Positions 63,925 to 64,000 of a stretch of 64,000 nt of DNA are shown here, one piece after another. The notes below the pieces were generated by a model. That model saw nothing but the letters and a program-made list of their open reading frames with translations, did no database searches and was not told the DNA's origin. The position numbers and the translations under genes are program-made. The DNA is taken from NCBI RefSeq assembly GCF_003129965.1, contig NZ_NRCJ01000008.1, positions 83,557 to 147,556 of the forward strand. Direction: 5' to 3'. Origin of the DNA: Aggregatibacter kilianii (GTDB lineage: Bacteria > Pseudomonadota > Gammaproteobacteria > Enterobacterales > Pasteurellaceae). Numbering within the stretch: position 1 is the first letter of the stretch; every line of letters starts with the position of its first letter.

Positions 63925-64000
63925 GTTCTTTAACAATCAATCAGACAAACTGTGTGGGCACTTGAAGATTCGTTTTTGATAGATTTAGAAATAGAGTGAG
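63924..64000 (+). promoter_or_regulatory. rRNA operon leader with boxA (16S gene beyond the window)
   Basis: TGTTCTTTAACAA (63924-63936) is boxA, followed by CAGACAAACTGTGTGGGCAC, which is the conserved leader of proteobacterial rrn operons upstream of 16S rRNA. The operon continues past 64000. Confidence 0.85.

Overview
The window is chromosomal DNA of a Pasteurellaceae bacterium, most likely an Aggregatibacter (A. aphrophilus/segnis-like) or a close Haemophilus relative. The main sign is the DNA-uptake signal AAGTGCGGT, scattered throughout and often arranged as inverted pairs at gene ends. Household genes (guaA, hrpA, mrcB, erpA, map, glnD, hemL, wecA) also look Haemophilus-like. This placement comes from reading the sequence; no database search was run.

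Layout. 1-8.35 kb: late end of a contractile-tailed (myovirus-type) prophage, from the tape-measure C-terminus through baseplate to tail fibre and fibre chaperone. 8.36-9.57 kb: its P4-type integrase, next to the 3' end of guaA, which is the probable attachment site. 9.76-12.0 kb: guaA preceded by a DinJ/YafQ-type toxin-antitoxin pair, all downstream of a promoter whose -35 box is covered by a PurR-like operator. 12.1-16.1 kb: an EamA exporter, a DcuC dicarboxylate carrier and a XanP-like purine permease; the permease promoter has the same PurR-box geometry. 16.3-34.2 kb: two giant divergently transcribed trimeric autotransporter adhesins (3395 and 2401 residues) separated by 543 bp. The second has an extremely Ser/Ala-rich stalk, a 13-bp tandem duplication across its start codon, and is followed by a DUF2827 glycosyltransferase-like gene. 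35.6-41.2 kb: two small membrane proteins, hrpA and a MORN-repeat protein. 41.2-43.5 kb: palindromic intergenic repeats, a truncated BRO-type gene, a HigBA-type toxin-antitoxin pair and a HAD phosphatase. 43.5-51.5 kb: an eight-gene Ftr1/P19 iron-uptake operon with a Fur-like box. 51.9-53.2 kb: two lipoprotein genes, the first TbpB-like and preceded by a T13 tract in a promoter spacer. 53.3-63.5 kb: mrcB, yacL, erpA, map, glnD, an FkbM methyltransferase, hemL and wecA. 63.6-64.0 kb: tRNA-Arg, tRNA-His and tRNA-Pro, then a leader with boxA typical of an rRNA operon that continues beyond the window.

How the parts work together. guaA and the xanthine-type permease look like members of one purine regulon. 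The iron operon should draw periplasmic iron into the cytoplasm, with P19 as the soluble binding protein, the Ftr1 protein as permease, and the ABC-like, thioredoxin-like and cytochrome parts supplying energy or redox chemistry. The most interesting region is the adhesin locus: a Ser-rich stalk beside a putative glycosyltransferase, with a possible translational switch at the adhesin start codon. This could be a Gram-negative analogue of glycosylated serine-rich repeat adhesins, but that is a hypothesis.
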